This document shows, piece by piece, positions 1-10,500 of a stretch of 24,277 bases of DNA. The notes under the pieces are model-generated. The model saw only the letters and a list, made by a program, of their open reading frames with translations, was not told the DNA's origin and did not search any database. A program made the translations under genes and the position numbers. The stretch is from assembly GCA_002317115.1 (NCBI GenBank), contig DCIP01000192.1, positions 1 through 24,277 of the forward strand. The letters are read 5' to 3'. The DNA comes from Candidatus Scybalocola fimicaballi. Lineage in GTDB: Bacteria; Bacteroidota; Bacteroidia; Bacteroidales; Paludibacteraceae. Position 1 is the first letter of the stretch. Every line of letters begins with the position of its first letter.

Positions 1-113
1 TAAATTGCAAATGCTTTCAAAGATCGTTATCTTTAGCGTCTCACCCTCTCTTGGGGAGCTTATTTTCTTGCTTTCGTTTCGGCTTCGTTGTCGTTCCTTC
101 CCGAAAGCGAGTG
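1..113 (-). other. Probable rRNA operon leader with boxA-like site
   Basis: The stretch downstream of the minus-strand promoter has no ORF. It carries GATCTTTGAAAGC at 25-13 (minus strand), which resembles the boxA antitermination element of bacterial rRNA leaders. It also has a 7-bp inverted repeat (GCTTTCG 70-76 with CGAAAGC 102-108). The combination of stable-RNA promoter, structured leader and boxA-like site suggests that a 16S gene begins just beyond the left edge. This is inference, because no rRNA sequence itself is visible. Confidence 0.4.
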
Positions 114-144
114 CAAAAGTATAGCAGATTTCCGTACTGCGCAA
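114..144 (-). promoter_or_regulatory. Strong promoter pointing off the left edge (probable rRNA operon)
   Basis: Read on the minus strand, TTGC (144-141) is followed after exactly 19 nt by TACTTTTG (121-114). This matches the Bacteroidota consensus TTTG-N19..21-TAnnTTTG, and it has the same layout as the promoter of the tRNA-Leu in this window (TTGC-N19-TACCTTTG). No ORF follows between here and base 1, so the transcript is probably a stable RNA outside the window. Confidence 0.65.
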
Positions 145-258
145 GCGTTTCAGGAATTATTTTTTAGAAATGTTTGCAATTCGCTGATTATGCGGAAAAT
201 AAATTTTAAAGGTTTTTAACACTAAATCCCACATGTTGCTGAATTTGGCAAAAATTTG

Positions 259-454
259 AGGTGGCGTGTCAACGTTAACGTCATCGTCATCGTTTTTTTA
301 CACGGATTTCCATGAATTGGCCACGAATTTTACATGAATTTTTATTTTCGAACACTGATTTATCGGATTACTCGGATTAAAATCCGTGAAATCTGGGTGA
401 TCCGTGTTCGTTTTTAGGTGTCGTGTCAACGTTAACGTCATCGTCATCGTTTTT
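259..454. repeat. 39-bp direct repeat pair flanking a short inverted-repeat spacer
   Basis: The stretch 259-297 recurs at 416-454 with 38 of 39 bases identical. The core contains the palindrome ACGTTAACGT followed by CGTCAT-type hexamers. Between the copies lie about 118 bp bounded by ACACGGAT (300-307) and its exact inverse ATCCGTGT (400-407), plus more copies of CGGATT and ATCCGTG. No coding potential is convincing here. The layout could be a small non-autonomous repeat element or a recombinational relic. A related sequence occurs at 21543-21575. Confidence 0.7.
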
Positions 455-461
455 AAAACAC

Positions 462-490
462 GAAGAGACGCCGCAGTGCGACGTCTCTTC
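462..490 (-). terminator. Terminator of the metG operon
   Basis: GAAGAGACG (462-470) pairs with CGTCTCTTC (482-490), with an inner CGC/GCG pair and a 3-nt loop. On the minus strand the hairpin lies about 27 nt after the metG stop codon and is followed by GTGTTTT, a short U tract. The stem is strong and the U tract modest. Confidence 0.65.
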
Positions 491-516
491 TCAGAAATGA
501 TATATTTATTATTTCT

Positions 517-2610
517 TTATCCTACCTCACATCCATTAGCAACTTCTTTGCTTGGAGATATAACAACAAGCTTGCCGTCGCTGTTAACGGCTGACATAAT
601 CATTCCCTGGCTCTCAATACCCATCATCTTTCTTGGCTTGAAATTAGCCACGAAACATACCTGCTTACCTACAAGCTCCGCTGGATTTGGATAACTCTTG
701 GCAATTCCCGAAAGAATTGTGCGGCCACCCATTCCGTCGTCGATCTTAAACTGAAGCAATTTATCTGATTTAGGCACATTAGTACACTCCAAAATCTTGC
801 CGACGCGGATATCAAGCTTCTCAAAGCCTTCGAAATCGGCATACTCCTTCACTGGTTCTGGCTTCCACGACTCTGCCTTTAGCTTAGCCTCTGCCTCTGC
901 AGCTGCAGCCTCGTTCTGAGCCTTGATATCCTGTAGTCTCTTGACTTGTGCATCTACCAATGCGTCCTCGATCTTCTCAAACAACAATTCTGCCTTGCCC
1001 AACTCTGCTCCTACAGCAAGCAAATCTGTCTTTCCTAACTGATTCCACTCGAATGTCTGCATGTTGAGCATCTTACGTAACTTCTCTGATGAGAATGGCA
1101 AGAATGGCTCGAACGCGATTGCCAAGTTAGCTGCAATCTGCAATGCGATATGTAGAATCGACGCAGTACGGTCCATGTCTGTCTTTGCAAGCTTCCATGG
1201 CTCTGTCTCAGCCAAGTATTTGTTTCCGATACGTGCCAAGTTCATTGCCTCTTTCTGAGCATCACGGAACTTGAAGTTGTCAAGCAACTGCTCAAGTTTT
1301 GCCTTGACGTCGGCGAACTCTTTCAAAGTCTCCTTATCATAGTCTGTCAACTCCTTAAGAGCTGGCACTTTACCGTCGAAATACTTAGAAGTAAGCACCA
1401 AAGCACGGTTGATGAAGTTACCGTAGATAGCTACAAGCTCGTTGTTGTTGCGAGCCTGATAGTCTTTCCAAGTAAAGTCGTTATCCTTTGTCTCAGGAGC
1501 GTTGGCTGTCAACACATAACGAAGCACATCCTGCTTTCCTGGGAAATCAACCAAATACTCATTCAACCATACAGCCCAGTTGCGTGATGTTGAGATCTTG
1601 TCACCCTCAAGGTTCAAGAACTCGTTGCTTGGCACGTTGTCTGGAAGGATGTAGCTACCCTCAGCCTTTAGCATTGCAGGGAAGACGATACAGTGGAACA
1701 CGATGTTATCCTTACCGATGAAGTGAATCAAACGAGTGTCCTCGTCCTTCCACCACTTCTCCCAATTTCCGTATTTCTCAGGATTAGCGTCACACATCTC
1801 CTTTGTGTTGCTGATATATCCGATTGGAGCGTCGAACCATACGTAAAGCACTTTGCCCTCTGCACCCTCTACTGGCACTGGAATACCCCACTCCAAGTCG
1901 CGAGTCACAGCACGTGGCTGAAGATCCATATCCAACCAACTCTTACACTGTCCGTATACATTTGGACGCCACTCTTTGTGATCCTCCAAAATCCACTTCT
2001 TCAGCCAATCCTGATGCTGGTTCAAAGGCAAGAACCAGTGCTTAGTAGGTCGCTTAACTGGCTTAGATCCAGATAGCTTACTTACTGGGTTGATCAACTC
2101 CTCTGGCGAAAGTGTGCTACCACACTTCTCACACTGGTCGCCGTATGCTCCCTGTGCGTGGCAACGTGGGCACTCTCCTACGATATAACGGTCTGCCAAG
2201 AATGTCTTAGCCTCCTCGTCGTAGTACTGCTCACTTGTCTGCTCTACAAACTTATTGTTGTCGTACAAAGTCTTGAAGAAATCAGAAGCAAGCTTATGAT
2301 GAGTCTTTGAAGTTGTACGTGAGTAGACGTCGAAAGAAATTCCAAACTCCTTGAATGAATCCTTGATAATCTTGTGGTAACGATCCACAACATCCTGTGG
2401 AGTAATACCCTCTTTTCTTGCACGGATAGTTACAGGCACACCATGCTCATCAGAACCTCCGATGAAAATCACATCCTCGCCCTTCAAACGAAGATAGCGA
2501 ACATAAATATCAGCAGGGACATAAACTCCTGCAAGGTGACCGATGTGTACTGGTCCATTTGCGTATGGAAGAGCTGACGTTACGGTCGTTCTCTTATATT
2601 TCTTCTCCAT
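517..2610 (-). CDS. metG: Methionyl-tRNA synthetase with C-terminal tRNA-binding domain
   Basis: This enzyme charges tRNA-Met with methionine in the cytoplasm, for both initiation and elongation. The 697-residue product shows the class I Rossmann signature HIGH at residues 22-25 and the KMSKS loop as KISTS at 337-341. A zinc knuckle is formed by Cys147, Cys150, Cys160 and Cys163, as in the MetG1 type. An alpha-helical anticodon-binding region follows. The last ~110 residues (from about 590) form an EMAP/Arc1-like OB-fold domain that binds tRNA and supports dimerisation. The length fits full-length bacterial MetG with this appended domain. The gene is last in a minus-strand run, 32 bp after the preceding hypothetical gene. 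No TAnnTTTG promoter is seen in that gap, so it probably shares the operon promoter at 4442-4474. Confidence 0.97.
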   Translation of the reverse strand: MEKKYKRTTVTSALPYANGPVHIGHLAGVYVPADIYVRYLRLKGEDVIFIGGSDEHGVPVTIRARKEGITPQDVVDRYHKIIKDSFKEFGISFDVYSRTTSKTHHKLASDFFKTLYDNNKFVEQTSEQYYDEEAKTFLADRYIVGECPRCHAQGAYGDQCEKCGSTLSPEELINPVSKLSGSKPVKRPTKHWFLPLNQHQDWLKKWILEDHKEWRPNVYGQCKSWLDMDLQPRAVTRDLEWGIPVPVEGAEGKVLYVWFDAPIGYISNTKEMCDANPEKYGNWEKWWKDEDTRLIHFIGKDNIVFHCIVFPAMLKAEGSYILPDNVPSNEFLNLEGDKISTSRNWAVWLNEYLVDFPGKQDVLRYVLTANAPETKDNDFTWKDYQARNNNELVAIYGNFINRALVLTSKYFDGKVPALKELTDYDKETLKEFADVKAKLEQLLDNFKFRDAQKEAMNLARIGNKYLAETEPWKLAKTDMDRTASILHIALQIAANLAIAFEPFLPFSSEKLRKMLNMQTFEWNQLGKTDLLAVGAELGKAELLFEKIEDALVDAQVKRLQDIKAQNEAAAAEAEAKLKAESWKPEPVKEYADFEGFEKLDIRVGKILECTNVPKSDKLLQFKIDDGMGGRTILSGIAKSYPNPAELVGKQVCFVANFKPRKMMGIESQGMIMSAVNSDGKLVVISPSKEVANGCEVG

Positions 2611-2642
2611 TATATCTTATTAAATATATTTCTATTACTACT

Positions 2643-3356
2643 TTATCTGACTATGTAGGAGATACCTTTCTCCTTCAATAATTTGTTTTGAGCTGAACGA
2701 TGCTTAAAAAAGACTTCCAGTAAAGCATCATCTGCAATCCTAAACCTCTGCAAATATTTATTGTTACTAAATTCCTCTAAATATTGCATTGCATTTTTCA
2801 AATCATCAGCACTATAACCTCCCCAATCTTCAAATTCAGCGTCTGGATTACTTCTCCTTTTCATAAACTCTTCTTGCAACTGCATAACTCGCGATGCTTT
2901 TCTTAAATCATTGACACTATAATAATTCCACTGAGACACACTGGCATTGGGATTACTCTTCAACGAATCTAATTTATCTTTCAGTTTTTTGTCTTTTAAT
3001 TTCAAAATTTCAATAGTATAAAAATCGAAACAGTCAGAAAAGGCAGAAGAAGACGAAATACAACTTTTCAACTTCTGCAATTCGACCTCTGGAACAGGCT
3101 TGATCTTTGAATAAGCAGAGTCCAATATCTCACTTAGTGTTATTTTGAGAATTACATTCTCAACTTTATACTTACTAAGGGAATCATTGATCGACTTCAT
3201 TTTGTCCGAATGAATTAATAAAGAATCTTCAAACTTAAACATTTCAATAAGTCTAGACATTTCCGCAATCTCGTCAAACAACTGTTTGTGTTTGTTGGAC
3301 TGAGCAGATATTCCTAAAGCAAAGGACATCAAGAAACAAAGCAAAAAAATTCTCAT
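2643..3356 (-). CDS. Exported protein of unknown function, charged and helical, with an internal duplication
   Basis: I do not recognise this 237-residue protein. It begins with a clear Sec signal peptide (residues 1-19; hydrophobic core FLLCFLMSFALGI, likely cleavage after SAQ). The remainder is Lys/Glu/Ser-rich, predicted mainly helical and probably partly coiled coil (25-135). Residues 134-164 and 169-196 look like two copies of one unit: each starts SNP(N/D)A, has an aromatic stretch and a YS-x-x-DL-(R/K) motif, and ends in EEF. No lipobox or sorting domain is present, so the periplasm is the likely location. The gene starts 12 bp after the LD-carboxypeptidase stop and lies 32 bp before metG, which suggests co-transcription. 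Two cysteines (99, 109) could form a disulfide. Confidence 0.8.
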   Translation of the reverse strand: MRIFLLCFLMSFALGISAQSNKHKQLFDEIAEMSRLIEMFKFEDSLLIHSDKMKSINDSLSKYKVENVILKITLSEILDSAYSKIKPVPEVELQKLKSCISSSSAFSDCFDFYTIEILKLKDKKLKDKLDSLKSNPNASVSQWNYYSVNDLRKASRVMQLQEEFMKRRSNPDAEFEDWGGYSADDLKNAMQYLEEFSNNKYLQRFRIADDALLEVFFKHRSAQNKLLKEKGISYIVR

Positions 3357-3368
3357 TCCACGATAAAT

Positions 3369-4415
3369 TTAATCAACATATCTTAGAGACGCATTTGTAG
3401 CGTCAACAGTCAATCTTACACGTCTGCCAAGACAAATTGCATTATTTGGCTGATCATGTCCGACGTTGACTCCATACATGATCGGAATATCCTGGTCAGC
3501 AAACTTACTTGCGATAATCTCCTCTACACTCTTGTCGTTACCCTGATTCATCTTGATAAACTGGCCTACAACAACTCCGACGATATTATCAAGTTTGCCA
3601 CTCAACTTAAGCTGAGTAAGCATTCTGTCCAAACTGTAGTTGCTCTCACCAGTATCCTCAATAAAAAGGATTGACTGCTTTGTGTTCAAATCGTAAGCTG
3701 TGCCACCGAGGCTGTAGATCAACGATAGGTTTCCACCTACGAGTCTTCCTTCAGCTACACCCTCCTTGCAGTTTTTATTAGTAGAGATCTGCAAACCTTC
3801 AGCCTCACCAAACAAAGCCTTACGAAGGCTCTCTGCTGTTGTGGCGTTGGAAAGATTCTGGGCCATACCTCCATGAATAGTCTCCACACCAAGATTATTG
3901 ACTGCAGCATGTACCGCAGTGACGTCGCTATAACCAACAATCCATTTCGGATTATCAATAAGTGCCTCCAAATCAATGAACGGAAGTGTCATCGCAGCAC
4001 CGTAGCCTCCACGTGCGGCAATCAAAGCCTTCACCGACGGATTATCAATTAGTTTCTGTGTGCCATCAACTCTCTCTGCCAAAGTGCCGGCATATCTTCC
4101 GTCTACTTTATAAAGATTATCAGCCTCTATCACATTCAAACCCCAACTCTTGATCGTAGCAATTCCAGCCGACATCTCTGCCTGAGAAACTGCGTTTGAC
4201 AATGCGAAGATCGCAACAGTGTCTCCTTTCTTCAAGAATGGCGCACGTATATCTTCAGTAATCTCTTTCTGGTTGGAAAGGACTGTAGAGTAATACTCCT
4301 TATTGTAAATGTTTGTGTATTCATTTGTGATATACTCATTGGTAATCTCATCTCCACACGAAGACATCATCAACAAGCCACCACATGCAGCAAACAATGT
4401 TGCAATTAATCTCAT
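3369..4415 (-). CDS. LD-carboxypeptidase family (peptidase S66) lipoprotein
   Basis: S66 peptidases remove the terminal D-alanine from tetrapeptide stems in peptidoglycan recycling (LdcA), or cleave microcin C-type compounds (MccF). The 348-residue product has an N-terminal lipoprotein signal ending at Cys20 (lipobox MSSC). A short Tyr/Asn/Glu-rich linker repeating the element ITNEY follows. The family core then starts at about residue 58. The probable triad is Ser163 in GYSD, Glu253 in FIEDTGE and His320 in NVGHDQP. The spacings (90 and 67 residues) agree with LdcA-type enzymes. The ARGGYGA motif at 134-140 and DRML at 263-266 are also typical. The lipid anchor places it in the envelope, unlike cytosolic E. 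coli LdcA. It is the first gene of the metG operon, and its exact substrate is not shown. Confidence 0.92.
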   Translation of the reverse strand: MRLIATLFAACGGLLMMSSCGDEITNEYITNEYTNIYNKEYYSTVLSNQKEITEDIRAPFLKKGDTVAIFALSNAVSQAEMSAGIATIKSWGLNVIEADNLYKVDGRYAGTLAERVDGTQKLIDNPSVKALIAARGGYGAAMTLPFIDLEALIDNPKWIVGYSDVTAVHAAVNNLGVETIHGGMAQNLSNATTAESLRKALFGEAEGLQISTNKNCKEGVAEGRLVGGNLSLIYSLGGTAYDLNTKQSILFIEDTGESNYSLDRMLTQLKLSGKLDNIVGVVVGQFIKMNQGNDKSVEEIIASKFADQDIPIMYGVNVGHDQPNNAICLGRRVRLTVDATNASLRYVD

Positions 4416-4441
4416 AAGTAATCCTAATTAAATTCAGGTTA

Positions 4442-4474
4442 CAAAGGTACTATTTTTTAGGAAATTATTCCAAA
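4442..4474 (-). promoter_or_regulatory. Promoter of the LD-carboxypeptidase-metG operon
   Basis: On the minus strand, TTTG (4474-4471) is separated by 21 nt from TACCTTTG (4449-4442), a full match to the Bacteroidota vegetative promoter. The predicted start of transcription lies about 20 nt before the ATG at 4415. The -33 box directly abuts the U tract of the upstream gene's terminator, so the two transcription units are tightly packed. Confidence 0.75.
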
Positions 4475-4505
4475 TAAAAAACGGTCTGCTTTCACAGACC
4501 GTTTT
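4475..4505 (-). terminator. Terminator of the giant GH8-like gene
   Basis: ACGGTCTG (4481-4488) pairs perfectly with CAGACCGT (4495-4502) around a 6-nt loop. Read on the minus strand it lies about 20 nt after the stop codon at 4525 and is followed by a run of T's (complement of 4475-4480). It is a textbook intrinsic terminator. Confidence 0.9.
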
Positions 4506-4524
4506 ATCATTTATTTATCAATCA

Positions 4525-7500
4525 TTAATCATTGATTAATGTGAAGTGTCCGACGTATTTCTTTCTGATCTCGTCGATCCAGATCTCATACCAATAATCG
4601 GTAGACGGCATCTTCTTTCCAAGGTAAGTTCCATCCCAAGCCTCATCACCCTTGATCTCTGCAAGCTTCTTTCCGTAACGGTCGAAGATTGTGACCTTGG
4701 CATCCGGGTATGCTTCCGCGATTACCTGTGAGATAAATCCGTCGTTCGTACCGTCGCCATTAGGAGTGATAACTGATGGAATCTCAAACTCTGGAGCCTC
4801 AGTGTCAAACTCATAACTGCTTGTACATCCGTTGACATCTTTGATCACCGCTGTATGATGACCATAGTTGACACGTACCTCTTCAGAAGATGAGAATTCG
4901 TTGGCATCAATTCTGTACTCGAATGGAGCCTCACCAACTTCAGTACTTGGCACTATCTCAATATTATGGTAGTCGATCTTATTGATAGTCTCAATCATCG
5001 GTGTGCCTGCAACTCTAACCTCAATATCATCAGTTGCAGACGGACAAGCCTCAGAAGTAAGTTTTACAGTGTACTTATATGTTCCGATCTCCTTCTCATT
5101 GAATCTAAGCACACTACTTGTCGAGACTACTGAATCCTTGCTGTCAGTCCACTCATAACTCATCACATCGCCACTCACAACCTTCAAACCAAATCTCAAA
5201 TTTCCGGCATTGTACTCACATACTGTTGTGTCGTTTGCGTTGATGCTGAATTCGATTGGCTGAGCCACTTTGACTGTGATCTTCTCAGTGATCTTACATC
5301 CACCGTTCTGGCTGATTGTGAATGAGTATGTCTCATCAGCCTCAGGAGTAACGACGGCAGTGTTGCCTGTGCTTACCAATGTTGGATTCTCAGCCCACTC
5401 AACTTCCGCTGTTGTTGGAGTAAGCGATTCAAGACCGATCTCTTCCGACTCTCCGGCACATACAACTTCTACATCCTTGATTGTATAAGTTGGACGTGGA
5501 AGAATTGTCAAAGTTCCGAATGTTCCATCAGCCTTACAGCCTCTGTTTGTAGCCTCGTATGTATACTCACCAGCCTCAGCCGCTGTCACTTTCTTCAACA
5601 CAAGTGAAGCTTCATTGCTTATCTCATCTCCATCCTTCTTCCAAACGACGTCTGGCTTTTCTGTTCCGGCAGTCAATGCAGCTACCAATGTGACATTCTC
5701 TCCCTCACACAATGTAGTGTCGAATCTGACTGTGTTGTCCTTAATAGGATTTGGTGAGATCTCTACAGAGAAGCCTGTTGTACATCCGTTGGCATCTTTA
5801 TAAGAAACCTTGTAGACTCCACCCTTCCTTGTGATAGTGTTGCCCTCAGTACCGTCATCCCAAACAAACTCTGAACCGACCACATCAGCAACAATCTTAA
5901 CATCTCCTCCACAACTGTGGAACTTAGTTCCGTCGGCTGTGGCATTCATCTTAACTGGTGAATTCTCATTGTCATCCTCCGAAATCTCAATGTTTCCGTC
6001 AATCTTTCCTGTATTGATTGACACTGTCTTGTCGAATGTCTTTTTGCAGACACCGTCAGAGATAGTCACTGAGAATTTTGTCTCTGCCTTAATAGGGTCA
6101 CTTACAAACTCTTTCTCTGCAGAAGCGTTGTTTGGCTTGTTCCAAACGTATGTCAATGTTGAGTCAAAAATTTCCTCGTCAGAGATCTTGATGTTCAACT
6201 CCACCGCTGTGTTTGGACAAACAGCATCAGCACCTTCAATCTCAACAGATCCCAAAGTGTGGATCTCCACCACGATTGGTGCCTTTGTCGATTTACACTC
6301 TTTGATATTTGGAGCAACACCTACATTGAATGATCCCTCAACTCGGTATGTTCCAGAAGATGTCACGATCTCATCCTGACCAAGTGTGCTTCCGAATGCA
6401 GTGTAGAATGTGGTAAACTCAACTTTCTTGCTGATATCCGACCATAATCCGTTGATGTCAACCGGCTTCTCACAAGAAGCACTGTCTCGAGTGATAAGCT
6501 CTGGATTAGAGAAAATATGGACCTCGACAACGTTAGCGCTACTTGTCTCAGTGTCGTTACCCTGAGCCACATAATACTGTCGTATAGTCTCAGGCTCACC
6601 TGGGGTTGTTGTAACATCAATCGCAGGAGCAGAAGAAAGCTGTGTACCTCCCTTCTTTGGATCTCCATCATACCAGATCAATGAGTAGCCACTGTCTGTA
6701 ACCTTTGCAAATTGTTCGATAGGATCTGGAGTATCGCCATCACAATAGTAAGCGATAGTAGTTGCCGGAACCGGTGTCTTTGTTATGATCACTGTAACGT
6801 CCTGCAACTCACTTGCGCATCCCTCCTTGTTTACCTGCTTTACTTGATATGTGACTGTAGCGTCATCTGTAACCATCTCTGGCGACGGTGATTTATCTCC
6901 AATCTCATTGCCATTAGCGTCGTACCATACAAGCTTATTGCCTAATGCGGCCGAAACAGCTGTAGGATCCTGCTCTATCAAAGTAGGGAACTTGCCATCT
7001 ACAGCATCCGACAATGTATAGTGGATAGCGTGGTCTGGCATAACCGCTGGCACAAACTCCACGTTGACCTCGACAGAAACTTTCTTGCCGACACAAACGT
7101 GTCCCTTCGATATCTCATATACAGGCTCTACCTCATAGTCGTACATTCTTGTGCTTGTCACATTTGTCTCAGGTGTCAAGTCCGTTGTAGGCTGACCTTT
7201 CAAATACCAGTTGTATGATGTAGGCATCTTGCAAGTCGCGCAATTGGCAGCGTCCACCTTAGCTGTCAATTTCACAGCCTCTTCACCAGCACAATAGTTA
7301 ATCACATCTTCCTTCAAATCAGACACTGCCACTGTAGTGACTGTGAATGTCGACTTGTCGCTGACCGCTGTTCCATTTGTCTGAGCGACTGAGAACTCCT
7401 TCACACCAGCCTCCTCAGAAGTGTATTTCTCTGGAGCATCCATCTCATCTCCATTCTCGTCATACCAGATCAAAGTATTTCCTTCCTCTGCCTCAACAAG

Positions 7501-10500
7501 AGTAGTGACGTCGATCTCCTCTCCCACACAGATTGTTGTGTCGTTAGGATTTGGCTTCTGGCTGCTTGTGATCAATACGCTCACTGGGACAAGGTCTCCG
7601 ATACATCCTTCCGGTGATTTCTCACGCACATAATAAGTGACCTTACCCGCGTTGCTCAAGTCGACAAGGATAGGAGCCTTTACCGAATCCTTTATTGCGG
7701 CATCCTCACTCTTATACCATACCACATAGTTTCCACTCTCTGAAGCGGAAGCCATATTGGTGATGTTCTCGCTCACTCCGTCCTTTAGAGGCAACTCCTT
7801 CTCAGGCTTCACTGTCGGAGTAGACGGTACTTCATTAATTGTCACATCCCACTCTTTCAATTCACCCTTACATCCTGTAGCCTCAGAAGTAAGCACATAG
7901 AAGTATGTGTTGCGGACATCCTCAGCAGGGATATCTTCCGCGTCTACAACAATAGTCTTATTCTTATCGCCATACCACTCGATTGTGTGGTCGTCAACAG
8001 CAACGTCGCCAAGCTTAAGTGCCTCATTCTCACAGATCACAGCCTTATCTGTGATCTCCTCGTCTGGAAGAGCATTCACTATCAATGAGACTGTCTTAGA
8101 AGACGCTGGATTTGCAGTTGGACAAGATGGATCCGAAATCTTCACCTTGTAATCTCCCATCTCCTTAACAATGAATGAATCTACTGTTGTAGCGTCACCC
8201 AAACTTGTATTGCCAAGGAAGAACTCATACTCATACTTGCTGCTCTTTGGTGAACCAACGGCTTTTAGCACTGTAGAGTCGCCAGCACAAATCTCTGAAT
8301 CCTTGATTGTAAGTTCTGCTTTCTGCACTCCCTCACAAGCGTCGTCGATACACTCACTTGTAGCCTGAGCACGAATTTCATCATCTGAATGGCCAAGCAA
8401 CTGAGCGTATGCCTGGTTGATCAAAACCTCATTACAAGCGTCGACTGTACCTGTCCATGTGACAGTATATTTCTTTCCGTATGGAATTGGTTTGTTCATT
8501 CCATGTTCAAACTCCCATACGATAGAATCACCAACAAGTTTACCTCCCTCGTCAGCCGAACCGAATGTGATCTCCTCTGGCTTATTGTCGACGATAGTCA
8601 AATCATACGCATAGTCAGTATGGACATGCATGTTAGAGTATTTGAACTCACCCCATCCTATACCATTGAATGATAGTTTTCCTTCTTTTTCTGTCAATCC
8701 AGATGCAGTGAATGCGGCACCAGCGGAAGTGTCTTTTCCGAACCACATTTGAAGGATATCATCCTGAAGTCTGATTTTCCAACGTGAAGGGTTATTCTTC
8801 AAAGCAACTGTTGCCTTCTCCACCTCCTTTGTTCCATCAAGACAAGTGATATTCATACCGTTTGAGCTGTTATACTTAAACTTAATATGTATATTGTCTC
8901 TCAAGACAATCTCGCTTTCCTGATCCTGTGCGATATTTGCGTCAAACTCTACATAGATATTCTTTGAAAGCGAATTCTTGAATGAAGCGGAAGAGTTCTG
9001 TGAAATAGTAAGCATTCCATTTTTCATTGCTGAGCCATTCGCTGTCCAATCAGAGACGTTTTCAAGAGCATCATCAAAGATAGCTCCGTGAGTTTGTTCA
9101 TACTCAATAGTATATGTCACATCATCACCAATCTGTACCTTCTCCTTATCAACAGTCTTGACAAGTGTGGTAGGAAGGATTGGTTTTGGCACCTTAGCAC
9201 ATGTCACAGTGACCTCGGCAGTATCAGACAATGGAGAGTTCTTCTCAGCAAGAATCCAAGCCACGTTTGTTGTCAACTCATCATCTGTCTCACACTCCGC
9301 ACCTGAAGGGAAACTTGCCATCGCTGTGTAGATGATAGATCCTTTCTGCTTGACCTGCATGATTGGAATCTCCCATTTCACTACCCAACGTCCGTCAGCA
9401 ATCTGATATTTATCCCAGCTCGCTCCATATTCAGCAAGCGGACAATCATTCATAAAGTCGACAAACTCCATTCCCTTAGGCAAGGTATCAATCACGACAA
9501 CGTCTCTTGCCTCACGTCCAGCCATAGGACCCGTACCAAGGATTCGACGCCATACATAACCATCATACTCCTCGACAAGGATATTCTTGACTACATGAGT
9601 TGGTTTCTCACATACGCTTGGCAAATATTCTGTTACAGGAATCTCGACAGATTTTCCTGTTTCTGGATCAATAGTCTGCCAGCTTGGTGATACAGGATGA
9701 TAATTACCATCCTCGGCATCTTCCGCCTTTGCATCCCACGACCAGTCGTCAGCAAAGTTTGTAGATGCCCAGTTGCTTGGATATAGATAGCCAGCCACAC
9801 GTAGAGGCTCTGTACCTCCCTTGTGGATTCGGGATCCCATACCATAGTAGTTAGACAAATGTGCTGTAGTTGTCACCAAAAGCGGAGCAAACTGGATACA
9901 CATTCTCTGGTTCCACTTACCATAATCATCCGATCCCTCTACGATTGTCTCGTGAGTTACGTTTACCTTATCAGCCGCCGATCTCTTTCCTTCATAGATG
10001 GCTGTGTACCAACCCCATCCATTAGGGCAATCCTCTTCTCCCGCAAGACAGTCGAGACCTGCATCATACATATAATATGCGATACGATAGTTTCCATAGT
10101 TGATATATGGCTCGATAGCGTCGTTGTAAAGACGGAATCTCAACCACTGCTGTGATGTGCCAAGACCACTGTTTGAAATACCGATGTTGACGCGAGGACG
10201 TCCACCGTCAAGCCAACCAGCCTCTGATGAGTTCTCGAAGTTGATCTTGTACTCAACCAAGTTGCCTGGATTAACCTTCTCCACGTCGGAAGTCTTCTCA
10301 ATCTTCAAAGCACGCTTGATGACGTCGACGCAGTTACGCTGCATTGTGGCAGTGACATAGTTAGGATACTCATTAGTTGTCCAGCCAGTACCATTAGAAC
10401 AAGTGATGTCGGCTGTAGTGCAATATCTACCGAACGCATTCGGACCAATCTTACACTTATAAGACACCTGTCCCATTGTCTTAGACAAGTTGGCTCCCTT

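Noticed and set aside
259..454. CRISPR array
   Set aside because: Only two repeat copies exist, with a spacer of about 118 bp that itself contains inverted repeats, and no cas genes are nearby.
404..694. 96-codon plus-strand ORF at the left
   Set aside because: It begins in the hexamer repeat and runs antisense into the metG 3' end.
5831..6379. 182-codon plus-strand ORF inside the giant gene
   Set aside because: It is antisense to the Ig-like array. Its Ser/Thr-rich, low-complexity composition mirrors the coding strand.
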